Position numbers and translations under genes: made by a program. Under the pieces are notes generated by a model. It worked only from the letters and a program-made list of their open reading frames with translations. It was not told where the DNA came from and ran no database searches. A stretch of 37,761 bases of DNA from a virus. This document shows positions 24,840 through 31,735 of the stretch, piece after piece; position 1 is the first letter of the stretch; each line of letters starts with the position of its first letter. The stretch covers positions 1-37,761 of IMG/VR virus record IMGVR_UViG_3300032087_004172; one strand, written 5' to 3'.

Positions 24840-25585
24840 TGAAAAAAGGTCCATATTTAAACCAAAAATATGAAAACTGGAACGGATCACGTTGGCAATA
24901 TACAAAATCACAATCAAAGTGGCACTTTGACTCGACAAAGCAAACTACAGATTATGTTAATGTCTGTACATTTGCAGGTGAATGGGACTATGCTGTAGAG
25001 CAATGTCTTGCTAGAGCAGTAGATGCTACGTGGGCCACAAGAAACAATTATATCAAAGATCCTGGTCAAAAAAAGAAACCAATGTATTCTGCTACTGCTG
25101 AAGAAATGGATTTATTTAAAGCGGGAGCTAATCCTAAACAGGAAATATTTCAACGTGCTAAAGCAGAAGACTTTGAAATTTTTAATAAAATTGCTGAGTA
25201 CTTTGGAATGACAGAATCATCGATAAAGTTTCACAATCAACGCACTGGACAAATGTTGAATCTGCACATAGATAATTTTGCAGGAAGAAAAGAACGGGGA
25301 AATAGCTTTAAAACAATTAAAGCCGACAATAATCCAGAATTAATGCGTAGATTTGTAATAATGCTTGACGATTGGAAACATGGTCAAGTGTTCCAACTAG
25401 GTAATTCAAACTGGCATCAATGGAAACGAGGCGAGTGTATTACCTGGGAGTGGCGTGATATCCCACATGCTACTTGTAATATGGGTTGGGATAATCGTCC
25501 AATGCTGCAAATTACAGGTTGGACTACAGAAAGAACACACGAGATAGTATCAAATGGTTCTAAAACTAAAGTAGTAAACGTTTAA
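24839..25585 (+). CDS. 2OG-Fe(II) oxygenase-like protein
   Basis: The 248-residue protein has the facial triad of a cupin-type 2-oxoglutarate/Fe(II) dioxygenase: His143 and Asp145 in NLHIDNFAG, His210 in DIPHATCN, and Arg220 in DNRPMLQITG, a likely 2OG-binding position. The surrounding strand RRFVIMLDDWKHGQVFQLGN resembles aspartyl/asparaginyl-hydroxylase-like and other phage 2OG enzymes. These hydroxylate proteins, nucleotides or small molecules; the substrate cannot be read. It starts in the tctA stop (TAATG) and lies where tctB often sits between tctA and tctC, but it is clearly not a membrane protein. Two uses for 2-oxoglutarate or organic acids in one operon are intriguing. Confidence 0.72.
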   Translation: MKKGPYLNQKYENWNGSRWQYTKSQSKWHFDSTKQTTDYVNVCTFAGEWDYAVEQCLARAVDATWATRNNYIKDPGQKKKPMYSATAEEMDLFKAGANPKQEIFQRAKAEDFEIFNKIAEYFGMTESSIKFHNQRTGQMLNLHIDNFAGRKERGNSFKTIKADNNPELMRRFVIMLDDWKHGQVFQLGNSNWHQWKRGECITWEWRDIPHATCNMGWDNRPMLQITGWTTERTHEIVSNGSKTKVVNV

Positions 25586-25632
25586 GCAGTGAATAACAAC
25601 AACGATAAAACTGCACTAAAAAGGAGAAATAA

Positions 25633-26682
25633 ATGTTAAAAAAACTACTAATATCAGCAACACTTTTGGTAGGTGTTGCAACGTCTGCTATGGCAGATTA
25701 TACTATGATTGTACCGCAGAAACCAGGCGGCGGCACTAGCGTATGGGCCGAAATCGTAGCCGGAGAGCTGGAACCGTTTTTGGGCGAAAACATTCGCATC
25801 AAACACATTCCAGGTGCAAGAGACATTCCAGGCTTTAATGAATGGCATAATGAAATGCGTGATAACGATAAAATTATTATGGTATCTCACGGCGGTAACG
25901 GCGTGTCATTCCTACAAGAGAATGTAGACTACAATTATGGAGAATATGAATCCATCGGTCTAATGAATCTAAATATCATTGCAGGTAAAATTAAGGGTGC
26001 TGATATGGATAATCCATCATTTGCAGCCGGATCTGGACAAACTCCAGAAGCTTTTGCAATGACTTTACTTATTTGTGGTCCTGATAAGACTATAGATGAA
26101 TATGTATCTTGTTTTAAAGATCATGTTACATGGGTACCAGGCATGTCTGGTAGTGAACGTAGGCTAGCATTTAAACGTGGAGAGCTAACAGGCACTAGAG
26201 AAAATCCTGCTGCTTACAAAAAACACGTTGAAGGTAATTCAGATGCAGAAGTATGGTTTCATCACGGAATTCTAGATGCTGCAACAGGTACACATTCTGA
26301 TGATCCTAACTATCCAGGTTACCAGCTTGAAATCCTTTTTGAAGAACGTTGGGGCGTAGAACCTAGCGGAGACATGTACAATGCGTATAAACTAGTAAAG
26401 TCTTTTAGAGATGGTTTACAAAAAGCACTTTGGGTAAATGCTGGTAATCCTAATGCAGAAACTTTGCAAAATGCTCTTACAGCAATGGCAAATGATTCAG
26501 CAGCTACAGAAGTAATTCGCAAAAAAGTTGGTGATTACGAGTGGCTTATAGGTGCAGCAGGTAATGCACAACGTGATACTTTAATGACGTTTATTACCGA
26601 AGATGCCCTTCGAGATCTTGTGCAGTTTAACACAGAAGCACTGGGCTTGAAGTCAATTTACAAGGAAGACTTAGTAAACTAA
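25633..26682 (+). CDS. tctC: TctC/Bug-type periplasmic solute-binding protein
   Basis: The 349-residue protein has a Sec signal peptide (MLKKLLISATLLVGVATSAMA, 21 residues, before DYTMIV). Next come the hallmarks of the TctC/Bug family: a first strand MIVPQKPGGGTSVWAEIVAG (about 25-44), where the Gly-rich turn binds the ligand carboxylate, then RIKHIPGARD. The remaining length is near the family's roughly 320. The protein would bind an organic acid in the periplasm and deliver it to TctA. An AAGGAG ribosome site with ideal spacing implies strong expression. It shares an apparent operon with tctA and the oxygenase. The following nucleosidase overlaps its stop. Confidence 0.8.
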   Translation: MLKKLLISATLLVGVATSAMADYTMIVPQKPGGGTSVWAEIVAGELEPFLGENIRIKHIPGARDIPGFNEWHNEMRDNDKIIMVSHGGNGVSFLQENVDYNYGEYESIGLMNLNIIAGKIKGADMDNPSFAAGSGQTPEAFAMTLLICGPDKTIDEYVSCFKDHVTWVPGMSGSERRLAFKRGELTGTRENPAAYKKHVEGNSDAEVWFHHGILDAATGTHSDDPNYPGYQLEILFEERWGVEPSGDMYNAYKLVKSFRDGLQKALWVNAGNPNAETLQNALTAMANDSAATEVIRKKVGDYEWLIGAAGNAQRDTLMTFITEDALRDLVQFNTEALGLKSIYKEDLVN

Positions 26683-27263
26683 TGAAATATAGAATTCTAT
26701 TAGTTGCACTAGAGGCTGAGTTACCTTACAAACGTGCTCCAAGAAACTGTAAAGTATTTTACACAGGAGTAGGTAAGGTAAACGCTGCATTTGTAGCAAC
26801 TCAGGCAATAGCGGAAGCCCATTCATTGGGCTTCCATCCTGAAGTTTATAACTATGGGACTGTCGGCTCATGCAACAGCAACTTACAGGGTTTGCATCGT
26901 ATAACAAAATTTGTGCAGCGTGATATGAATGCAGAGCCGCAGGCGCCACGGGGAGTTACTCCGTTTGAAGCAGGTTTGCCTTATTTAGATTTTTCGTTTG
27001 ATATGTCTCCAAGCTTAGTATTAGGAACGGGGGACCAATTTGTACACGAGCTCGAACCATGGCTTGTTCTTAATGATATTGACATAGTAGACATGGAAGC
27101 ATATGCTATTGCGGCTGTTTGTAAAAAAATGAATGTGAACCTTACGTGTTATAAGTATGTTACTGATTATGTCGGAACACCGCATCAAGCCGACGTTTGG
27201 CAAGAACGTGTAGCAGACGGTGTTGATGAATTTTTGAGAGTGATGAATGACGTACATAGTTAA
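26682..27263 (+). CDS. MTA/SAH nucleosidase-like phosphorylase family protein
   Basis: The 193-residue protein is a PNP/UDP-phosphorylase superfamily member of the nucleosidase type. Visible features are Glu11 in [18 protein letters not shown] (26-36), NYGTVGS (57-63), [20 protein letters not shown] (136-146; Glu binds the ribose) and KYVTDYVG (158-165; catalytic Asp about 162). Family enzymes cleave 5'-methylthioadenosine, S-adenosylhomocysteine or other nucleosides. At 193 residues it is shorter than MTAN (about 230), so a variant substrate is likely. It overlaps the tctC stop and the fdxA start (17 nt). A strong 9-bp hairpin sits within the coding region at 26813-26835. Confidence 0.75.
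   Translation: MKYRILLVALEAELPYKRAPRNCKVFYTGVGKVNAAFVATQAIAEAHSLGFHPEVYNYGTVGSCNSNLQGLHRITKFVQRDMNAEPQAPRGVTPFEAGLPYLDFSFDMSPSLVLGTGDQFVHELEPWLVLNDIDIVDMEAYAIAAVCKKMNVNLTCYKYVTDYVGTPHQADVWQERVADGVDEFLRVMNDVHS
26813..26835 (+). repeat. 9-bp perfect inverted repeat (hairpin) inside coding region
   Basis: GGAAGCCCA and TGGGCTTCC are perfect complements separated by the 5-nt loop TTCAT. It is GC-rich compared with the surrounding sequence, so the RNA stem should be stable. No T-run follows, so it is not a classical terminator. Confidence 0.75.
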
Positions 27264-27588
27264 TGATAGTTGTATAAACTGTAAGCATATGGACTGTGTA
27301 GAAGTATGCCCTGTTGACTGTTTTTACGAAGGTGAAAACATGCTGGTAATACATCCTGACGAATGTATTGATTGCGGAGTATGCGAACCAGAATGCCCTG
27401 CAGATGCAATCCTACCTGAAGAAGCAGACGGTGCTCGAGAATGGATTGAATTTAATAAAAAATGGAGCGAATTATGGCCAAATATTACTGTAATGCGCAA
27501 AGACGACGTGCCAACAGATGCAAAAGAATGGCACGGAATAAAAGATAAAATAAAATATTTTTCAGAACAACCAGGAAAAGGTGATTAA
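27247..27588 (+). CDS. fdxA: 7Fe ferredoxin, FdxA type
   Basis: The 113-residue protein is the bacterial 7Fe (3Fe-4S plus 4Fe-4S) ferredoxin. Cysteines occur at 9, 12, 17, 21, 25, 40, 43, 46 and 50, the same spacing as Azotobacter FdI (8, 11, 16, 20, 24, 39, 42, 45, 49). By analogy Cys9/17/50 bind the 3Fe-4S cluster and Cys21/40/43/46 the 4Fe-4S cluster. Motifs are [20 protein letters not shown] and [12 protein letters not shown]. The C-terminal tail (WPNITV, DAKEWHG) is also FdxA-like. It carries low-potential electrons for unidentified acceptors. It starts 17 nt before the nucleosidase stop, so the two are translationally coupled. Confidence 0.92.
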   Translation: MTYIVNDSCINCKHMDCVEVCPVDCFYEGENMLVIHPDECIDCGVCEPECPADAILPEEADGAREWIEFNKKWSELWPNITVMRKDDVPTDAKEWHGIKDKIKYFSEQPGKGD

Positions 27589-27593
27589 TTGTT

Positions 27594-28268
27594 ATGATAA
27601 GACTAGTTAGCTACTCGCAGCCAGCAAAAGAATTTAAAAACGAAGGTATAGATGATGTGCAAGATCTAATTGCTTTTTGCGCTAGAGTAAGCAATCCTTC
27701 AAATCAAATCAATACAGAAACATCTGAAAAACTAATTAAATACCTTATAAAGCACAAACATTGGTCACCGCTTGAAATGACTAGTGCTTGTTTAGAAATA
27801 AACACTACACGTGATATTGCTAGACAAATTCTAAGACACAGATCATTTAGTTTCCAAGAATTTTCCCAACGGTATGCTAATCCTGCTGAATTTGGTGATC
27901 AGTTTGTTATCAGAGAAGCAAGACTACAGGATACTAAAAATAGACAAAACTCTATTGATGTTGAAGACATAGAACTGCAATCTTGGTGGGATGCACAGCA
28001 AAAATTTGTAATTGATCATGTGTCACGAATATATCAAGAAGCTATCGATAAAGGTATTGCTAAAGAACAAGCACGGGCAATTTTGCCAGAAGGCAATACA
28101 AAATCTAGATTGTATGCAAATGGCACTATAAGAAGTTGGATTCATTATATTGAACTTAGGGCAGCTAACGGAACGCAAAAAGAACATATGGAAATTGCAC
28201 AAGTTTGTGCAAAGGTAATTGCAGAAATATTTCCGCTAGCCAATGATTTGTTAACAAACGTAGATTGA
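27594..28268 (+). CDS. thyX: flavin-dependent thymidylate synthase
   Basis: The 224-residue protein carries the ThyX signature RHRSFSFQEFSQRY (81-94), matching R-H-R-x(7)-S-x-R-Y. It also has the later block SRLYANGTIRSWIHYIELR, where the conserved Arg, Trp and His contact FAD and dUMP. ThyX methylates dUMP to dTMP using methylene-THF, with FAD and NAD(P)H as reductant. Length is typical. It serves phage DNA synthesis together with Tdk. The stop overlaps the ATG of the next gene (TGATG). Confidence 0.93.
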   Translation: MIRLVSYSQPAKEFKNEGIDDVQDLIAFCARVSNPSNQINTETSEKLIKYLIKHKHWSPLEMTSACLEINTTRDIARQILRHRSFSFQEFSQRYANPAEFGDQFVIREARLQDTKNRQNSIDVEDIELQSWWDAQQKFVIDHVSRIYQEAIDKGIAKEQARAILPEGNTKSRLYANGTIRSWIHYIELRAANGTQKEHMEIAQVCAKVIAEIFPLANDLLTNVD

Positions 28269-28480
28269 TGCCATTTATAAGCTGGGATAAACAACGTAAA
28301 ACAAGGTGGCACAAAAAGTTTGCATGGCTACCTACAAAAGCAGCAAGTGGGAAAACAATATGGCTTTCCCACTACTACATTCGTACAATTGAAATTGTAC
28401 GAGGAAATTCTGTTACTATTGAATCAATAGGTACAGTTTATACTCACCACGAGTATTTGACTTATTTAATGAAACATTAA
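28268..28480 (+). CDS. small basic protein, unknown function
   Basis: The 70-residue protein begins with the ATG at 28268 overlapping the thyX stop. It is basic and aromatic: MPFISWDKQRKTRWHKKFAW, then WLSHYYIRTIEIVRG and a C-terminal THHEYLTYL. It has no Cys, signal peptide or membrane segment. It is convergent with phoH and the two stop codons overlap by 4 nt. Two perfect inverted repeats (28346-28373, 28381-28402) lie within the coding sequence. Either the protein or the RNA structure might be what is conserved. Function unknown. Confidence 0.6.
   Translation: MPFISWDKQRKTRWHKKFAWLPTKAASGKTIWLSHYYIRTIEIVRGNSVTIESIGTVYTHHEYLTYLMKH
28346..28373 (+). repeat. 9-bp perfect inverted repeat with 10-nt loop
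   Basis: AGTGGGAAA and TTTCCCACT are perfect complements around the loop ACAATATGGC. It can form a stem in RNA from either strand. Confidence 0.7.
28381..28402 (+). repeat. 10-bp perfect inverted repeat with 2-nt spacer
   Basis: TCGTACAATT and AATTGTACGA are perfect complements separated by GA. The short spacer makes it a near-perfect 22-bp palindrome, more like a protein-binding operator than an RNA hairpin, though a cruciform or stem is possible. It starts 7 bases after the preceding inverted repeat ends. Confidence 0.75.
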
Positions 28481-29154
28481 TTGTATACTCTTAATACCTC
28501 CGCTACTACTGGATGTCTTTCAATGTCATACTTGTCAAACTGAACTGTAGAGATATGAGCTGTGGGTGTTCTAAGCAGTCTATTCATAAACAAATTTAAG
28601 CCATTGTTATCGCCGCGATCTGCTTGTGCTAAATCACCAGTGATTGCCATTTTACTACCTTCGCCTATTCTAGTTAAAAACATCTTCATTTGATTGTCGG
28701 TTGTATTTTGCATTTCATCACCTATGATGTACGCATTTTTAAATGTGCGTCCTCTCATAAATGCCAAAGGAGCAATTTCCAAAACTTCTTCGTACATCAT
28801 TGATTCTATTTTTGATTTAGGAAAATGTTCTAACAAAACGTCTCTGATAGGTCTAATCCAAGGTGCCATTTTTTCTATTAAATCACCTGGTAAATGACCT
28901 AGTTCTTCATCGTTTTCGACTACTGGTCGAGTAACTATAATTTTGTCTACTTTGCGTTCTTTAAACGCTTTCACTGCTGCCTTTACTGCTAATAATGTTT
29001 TGCCTGTGCCTGCTGGTCCTGTGCCTATAACAATGTGTTGGTTAAAATCTAATAATCGTCTTATATATTCATCTTGCTTTATGTTCCTTGGTGTTAATTT
29101 AATTACGTCCTTTGCGTAGCTGGGTTGTTTTTCAACTTTCCGCTTTGCACCCAT
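28477..29154 (-). CDS. phoH: PhoH-like P-loop ATPase
   Basis: The 225-residue minus-strand protein is a PhoH-family ATPase. Walker A is GTGPAGTGKT (44-53), followed by VDKIIVTRPVVE (69-80), LGHLPGDLIEK and Walker B IIGDEMQN (143-150), then MFLTRIGEGSKMAITGD. Family members are widespread in marine phages and may bind RNA or act with the phosphate response; their real role in infection is not established. I place the start at ATG 29154: AAGGAG precedes it at 6 nt, while a longer frame runs back over the divergent promoter region. The stop overlaps the convergent small gene by 4 nt. A CATAAATA lies 41 nt upstream. Confidence 0.9.
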   Translation of the reverse strand: MGAKRKVEKQPSYAKDVIKLTPRNIKQDEYIRRLLDFNQHIVIGTGPAGTGKTLLAVKAAVKAFKERKVDKIIVTRPVVENDEELGHLPGDLIEKMAPWIRPIRDVLLEHFPKSKIESMMYEEVLEIAPLAFMRGRTFKNAYIIGDEMQNTTDNQMKMFLTRIGEGSKMAITGDLAQADRGDNNGLNLFMNRLLRTPTAHISTVQFDKYDIERHPVVAEVLRVYN

Positions 29155-29195
29155 ATAGCTCTCCTTTTGCCCAGGTGTGATACTCCCTACAAAAA

Positions 29196-29203
29196 TATTT
29201 ATG
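29196..29203 (-). promoter_or_regulatory. late-promoter-like CATAAATA for phoH
   Basis: On the minus strand CATAAATA lies 41 nt before the phoH ATG at 29154, in the divergent gap between phoH and the gene at 29263. It fits the NATAAATA consensus. It forms a divergent pair with the octamer at 29237. Confidence 0.45.
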
Positions 29204-29236
29204 TTTGCCTTGATAAAGAAATATACTGCTTTTGTA

Positions 29237-29244
29237 GATAAATA
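29237..29244 (+). promoter_or_regulatory. late-promoter-like octamer GATAAATA
   Basis: GATAAATA lies 18 nt before the ATG at 29263, with AAGGA between as a ribosome site. It opens the plus-strand block that runs to the lysis and chaperone genes. Confidence 0.55.
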
Positions 29245-29262
29245 CATTATAAGGATGCAACC

Positions 29263-29787
29263 ATGTATAATGTAGAAAACTTACTAAACAATATCGACAG
29301 AGTATACAACAGCACAACTAGTTTTCAAATACTAAAAGATTTTGAAAGAGTGCTAGATGAATACTTTGACATTTACGTGTTTGAAAACTGGGAAAATGGA
29401 GAGTTGCTCAAAGGACCAGAATCATCTAAGTATTGGGTAACCTGTTACTTCATGTGGCGTGATTCAGAACGTCCTGATCTTTCTGCATTGAAACGTATGA
29501 AATCAAACGGTGTAAAAGTAAAAGTAGGCACAAACTATCTAGTAGAACCTATAAAGATACGTAAACCAGATGATATACGACCTGGTACTAAAAAGGGCAA
29601 GTTTAAGCGTACTAAAATGTGTATAGTTGGCATTAAAATACCTAAGTCGCTTATGAAATCAGTGTACGGTGGACAAGACATATTTAAGAAGCAGGAAACA
29701 GAAGATGCAACTCCTCAGCCGCCAGCAGAAGACATGAGCATGGGCATGCCAGTTACTGATGCAAACATGGGCATGGGAACATTATAA
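29263..29787 (+). CDS. unknown protein, possible virion component
   Basis: The 174-residue protein begins with a helical domain, YNVENLLNNIDRVYNSTTSF, and DFERVLDEYFDIYVFENWEN. A basic beta segment follows (KVKVGTNYLVEPIKIRKPDD, then KRTKMCIVGIKIPK), and it ends in a Met/Pro/Gly-rich tail (about 147-174, MSMGMPVTDANMGMGTL). It follows a late-promoter-like octamer and is followed after one base by another unknown gene, suggesting a two-gene late unit. I do not recognise either. The low-complexity Met tail is unusual and may be flexible or involved in assembly. Confidence 0.7.
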   Translation: MYNVENLLNNIDRVYNSTTSFQILKDFERVLDEYFDIYVFENWENGELLKGPESSKYWVTCYFMWRDSERPDLSALKRMKSNGVKVKVGTNYLVEPIKIRKPDDIRPGTKKGKFKRTKMCIVGIKIPKSLMKSVYGGQDIFKKQETEDATPQPPAEDMSMGMPVTDANMGMGTL

Positions 29788-29788
29788 C

Positions 29789-30505
29789 ATGGGACTTAGA
29801 GCAGGCGATCTTAAAGATCTTGTTAAACCAACATTTGAAGTAGATACATACTCCAGCAAAATGGGCGAAGATAAAAACATTATTACTTTGTCTTTTAATG
29901 TAAAAAGCGAGCTGCCTGCGCAAGACTTAGTAAAGTTTTTCGAAGCAGGCTATGATTTTATTTTAGATAGTGCTGTATCTAGCGGCGAACAAGATGATGG
30001 TTTCTTTAGAGTATTTGTAGAAATGCCTAGAAACAAAAAATCTACAAAGAATATTATGGAACTGCTTGACGGTGTAAAAAAATTAACCGGAACAGAAGAT
30101 TATAAGTTTAGATATTACAAAAATTTTAAGTCTTACCCTGCAAATCAAGAACTAATAGACGAGCATGTAATAGTTGATCCAAATTTATATGGTGTGAAAC
30201 GTAAGACTGCAGAAAGTTACAATGCAGATAATTTCTTTTCAAAAAGCCATGTTGATACAATTATCTTAGAAGAAAACGACATACTTGTACTAAAAAAGAA
30301 ATATGCAGATCCAGCATATTTCAAAGTGGTAGACTTTAACACACATAATGAAATTTTTAATAACTTAACAGAAAGTTATAATTTCAATGATTTTGGGGAG
30401 GTAATTTACCTAGTAAAATATATAGGTGATTACGATATAACAAAATATGGTAACAAAATAATAATAGAAAATAAGGGTTACTGTTTAGTTACAGAAAGGT
30501 TATAG
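29789..30505 (+). CDS. unknown protein, possible virion or assembly protein
   Basis: The 238-residue protein starts MGLRAGDLKDLVKPTFEVDT. I choose ATG 29789, one base after the upstream stop, over the in-frame ATG at 29759 that lies inside the previous gene. The middle has a mixed alpha/beta pattern (FNVKSELPAQDLVKFFEAGY, IMELLDGVKKLTG), and the C-terminal half is rich in Tyr, Asn and Lys with NDILVLKKKYADPAYFKVVD. It has no Cys until the end, and no signal or membrane segment. It is paired with the preceding gene and followed after one base by the spanin pair. Function unknown. Confidence 0.7.
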   Translation: MGLRAGDLKDLVKPTFEVDTYSSKMGEDKNIITLSFNVKSELPAQDLVKFFEAGYDFILDSAVSSGEQDDGFFRVFVEMPRNKKSTKNIMELLDGVKKLTGTEDYKFRYYKNFKSYPANQELIDEHVIVDPNLYGVKRKTAESYNADNFFSKSHVDTIILEENDILVLKKKYADPAYFKVVDFNTHNEIFNNLTESYNFNDFGEVIYLVKYIGDYDITKYGNKIIIENKGYCLVTERL

Positions 30506-30506
30506 A

Positions 30507-30995
30507 ATGTTTAGAGCACAATTGATTGCTATTATAGTAATCGCTCTAATACCCGTAGGAATCGGTGCATATTGGTACGTAAGTGGTTTACAAAGAGCTT
30601 TAGAAGTATCTCGAGCAAACGAAGCAAAACTACAAGCTGCTGTGGCAACAAACGAAGAAGCTATAAGAGTATTAAAACGAGATTTTCAACTAGCTTCTCA
30701 AGAATTACAAAAAGTAAATGATGAATTTGCAGCTATACGCAGACAAAACGAAAATCTTATTGGTAAATTAGAGAAACACGATTTAGGTTTGCTTGGCGAA
30801 GCAAAGCCGGTGTTAGTAGAAAGAATTATTAATAGAGCTACTGAAAAAGCAAATAGATGTATTGAGATATTAAGCGGTGCAGAATTAACAGAAAAAGAAC
30901 TTAACGCTGCAAGTGGAAATTCTTTTAACAGTGAGTGTCCTTGGTTATGGCAACCGCCAGTAGTTGAAGAAGAAGGTGAAGCAGATGAAAATTAA
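30507..30995 (+). CDS. Rz-like inner-membrane spanin (i-spanin)
   Basis: The 162-residue protein has an N-terminal membrane anchor (about residues 5-25: QLIAIIVIALIPVGIGAYWY) followed by a long coiled coil (about 30-85: LEVSRANEAKLQAAV, IRVLKRDFQLASQELQKV). It ends in a Cys-containing periplasmic domain and an acidic tail. This is the layout of Rz/i-spanins, which with an outer-membrane lipoprotein fuse the two membranes at the end of lysis. The next gene is a lipoprotein whose start lies inside this gene's 3' end, the classic Rz/Rz1 overlap. The residues are not similar enough to name an exact family, so architecture and context carry the call. Confidence 0.7.
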   Translation: MFRAQLIAIIVIALIPVGIGAYWYVSGLQRALEVSRANEAKLQAAVATNEEAIRVLKRDFQLASQELQKVNDEFAAIRRQNENLIGKLEKHDLGLLGEAKPVLVERIINRATEKANRCIEILSGAELTEKELNAASGNSFNSECPWLWQPPVVEEEGEADEN

Positions 30996-31356
30996 AGTTA
31001 TTTTAAGCTCAATTCTTCTACTTGCACTTACATCCTGTGGAGCTATTCCTAATGTGACGCCTATTGAAGTAACAAGTGCGCCTACTGAAAGATTAAAACT
31101 TACTCTTCCTGATATAGATGCAGTTACCCAGAAAGAAGTTTCTTGGGTTTTAATTACAGAAGAAAACTATGAAGAAGTTTTTGCAGAATTAAAAGAAACA
31201 GGTGAGCCAGTTGTATTTTTTGCTCTTACTGATACAGGATATGCAAACATATCTATCAACTATCAAAATGCAAGACAAATTATACAGCAACAGCAAGCCA
31301 TTATAGCAGCATATGAAAACTATTATGTTAATGTAGACACTGCAGAAGTTAAATAA
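30985..31356 (+). CDS. Rz1-like outer-membrane lipoprotein (o-spanin)
   Basis: From ATG 30985 the 123-residue protein has a signal peptide, MKIKVILSSILLLALTS, and a lipobox LTSC with the lipid-bearing Cys at 18. The mature protein begins CGAIPNVTPIEVTSAPTE, and a C-terminal helix through ARQIIQQQQAIIAAYENYY could pair with the i-spanin coiled coil. It overlaps the i-spanin gene by 11 nt. A longer in-frame start at 30964 would spoil the signal peptide, so I reject it. Mature length (106) is longer than lambda Rz1 (40) but within the spread of o-spanins. Role: outer-membrane partner in final lysis. Alternative: another small lipoprotein. Confidence 0.72.
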   Translation: MKIKVILSSILLLALTSCGAIPNVTPIEVTSAPTERLKLTLPDIDAVTQKEVSWVLITEENYEEVFAELKETGEPVVFFALTDTGYANISINYQNARQIIQQQQAIIAAYENYYVNVDTAEVK

Positions 31357-31385
31357 ACTAGTACCTATTACTTTGGGAGGGCAAT

Positions 31386-31727
31386 ATGGGCAAAAAATTA
31401 GAATCAAATTCTATCTACAATCAATTTGATGTAGATGGAGACGGGGTAGTTACAGACGAAGAAATGCGTCAAGCAGAACGTATGATACAAATAGAAAACG
31501 ACGATAAAAAACAAGATGCACAGCGCAATATGGCATGGTTTGCATTAGGCGGTATGTTGCTTTATCCTTTTTCTATCATTGCTACAAGTGCGTTTGGATT
31601 TGAAACTGCCGGTCAGTTACTAAAAGACATTGCACCTACTTACTTTGTGTCTGTTGCAGCTATTGTAGCTGCATTCTATGCAAAAGAAGGTGTAGAAAAC
31701 TTCGGCAAGAAGAAAGACGCTGAATAA
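31386..31727 (+). CDS. EF-hand, two-TM holin-like protein
   Basis: The 113-residue protein carries a perfect EF-hand calcium loop near the N-terminus: [12 protein letters not shown] (residues 15-26), with Asp at loop positions 1, 3 and 5 and Glu at 12. A charged helix follows, then two membrane segments (about 49-72, [20 protein letters not shown]; about 85-100, [15 protein letters not shown]), and a basic C-terminus. GGGAGGG at 31375-31381 gives a strong ribosome site. Size, two TMs and position next to the spanin pair make a holin likely (inference). The N-terminus with the EF-hand is probably cytosolic given the basic C-terminus and even TM count. No endolysin is recognised in the window. 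Confidence 0.65.
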   Translation: MGKKLESNSIYNQFDVDGDGVVTDEEMRQAERMIQIENDDKKQDAQRNMAWFALGGMLLYPFSIIATSAFGFETAGQLLKDIAPTYFVSVAAIVAAFYAKEGVENFGKKKDAE

Positions 31728-31735
31728 GTATATGC

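Noticed and set aside
25575-25584. TAAACGTTTA palindrome at the end of the oxygenase gene
   Set aside because: Only 10 bp, AT-rich, and no T-run or promoter nearby; likely chance.
29155-29247. Longer N-terminus for PhoH from an upstream minus-strand ATG
   Set aside because: The extension crosses the late-promoter-like CATAAATA and adds residues that do not look like PhoH. The ATG at 29154 has a perfect AAGGAG.
29759-29788. Upstream start at 29759 for the gene at 29789
   Set aside because: It lies inside the preceding gene, while 29789 directly follows that gene's stop by one base.
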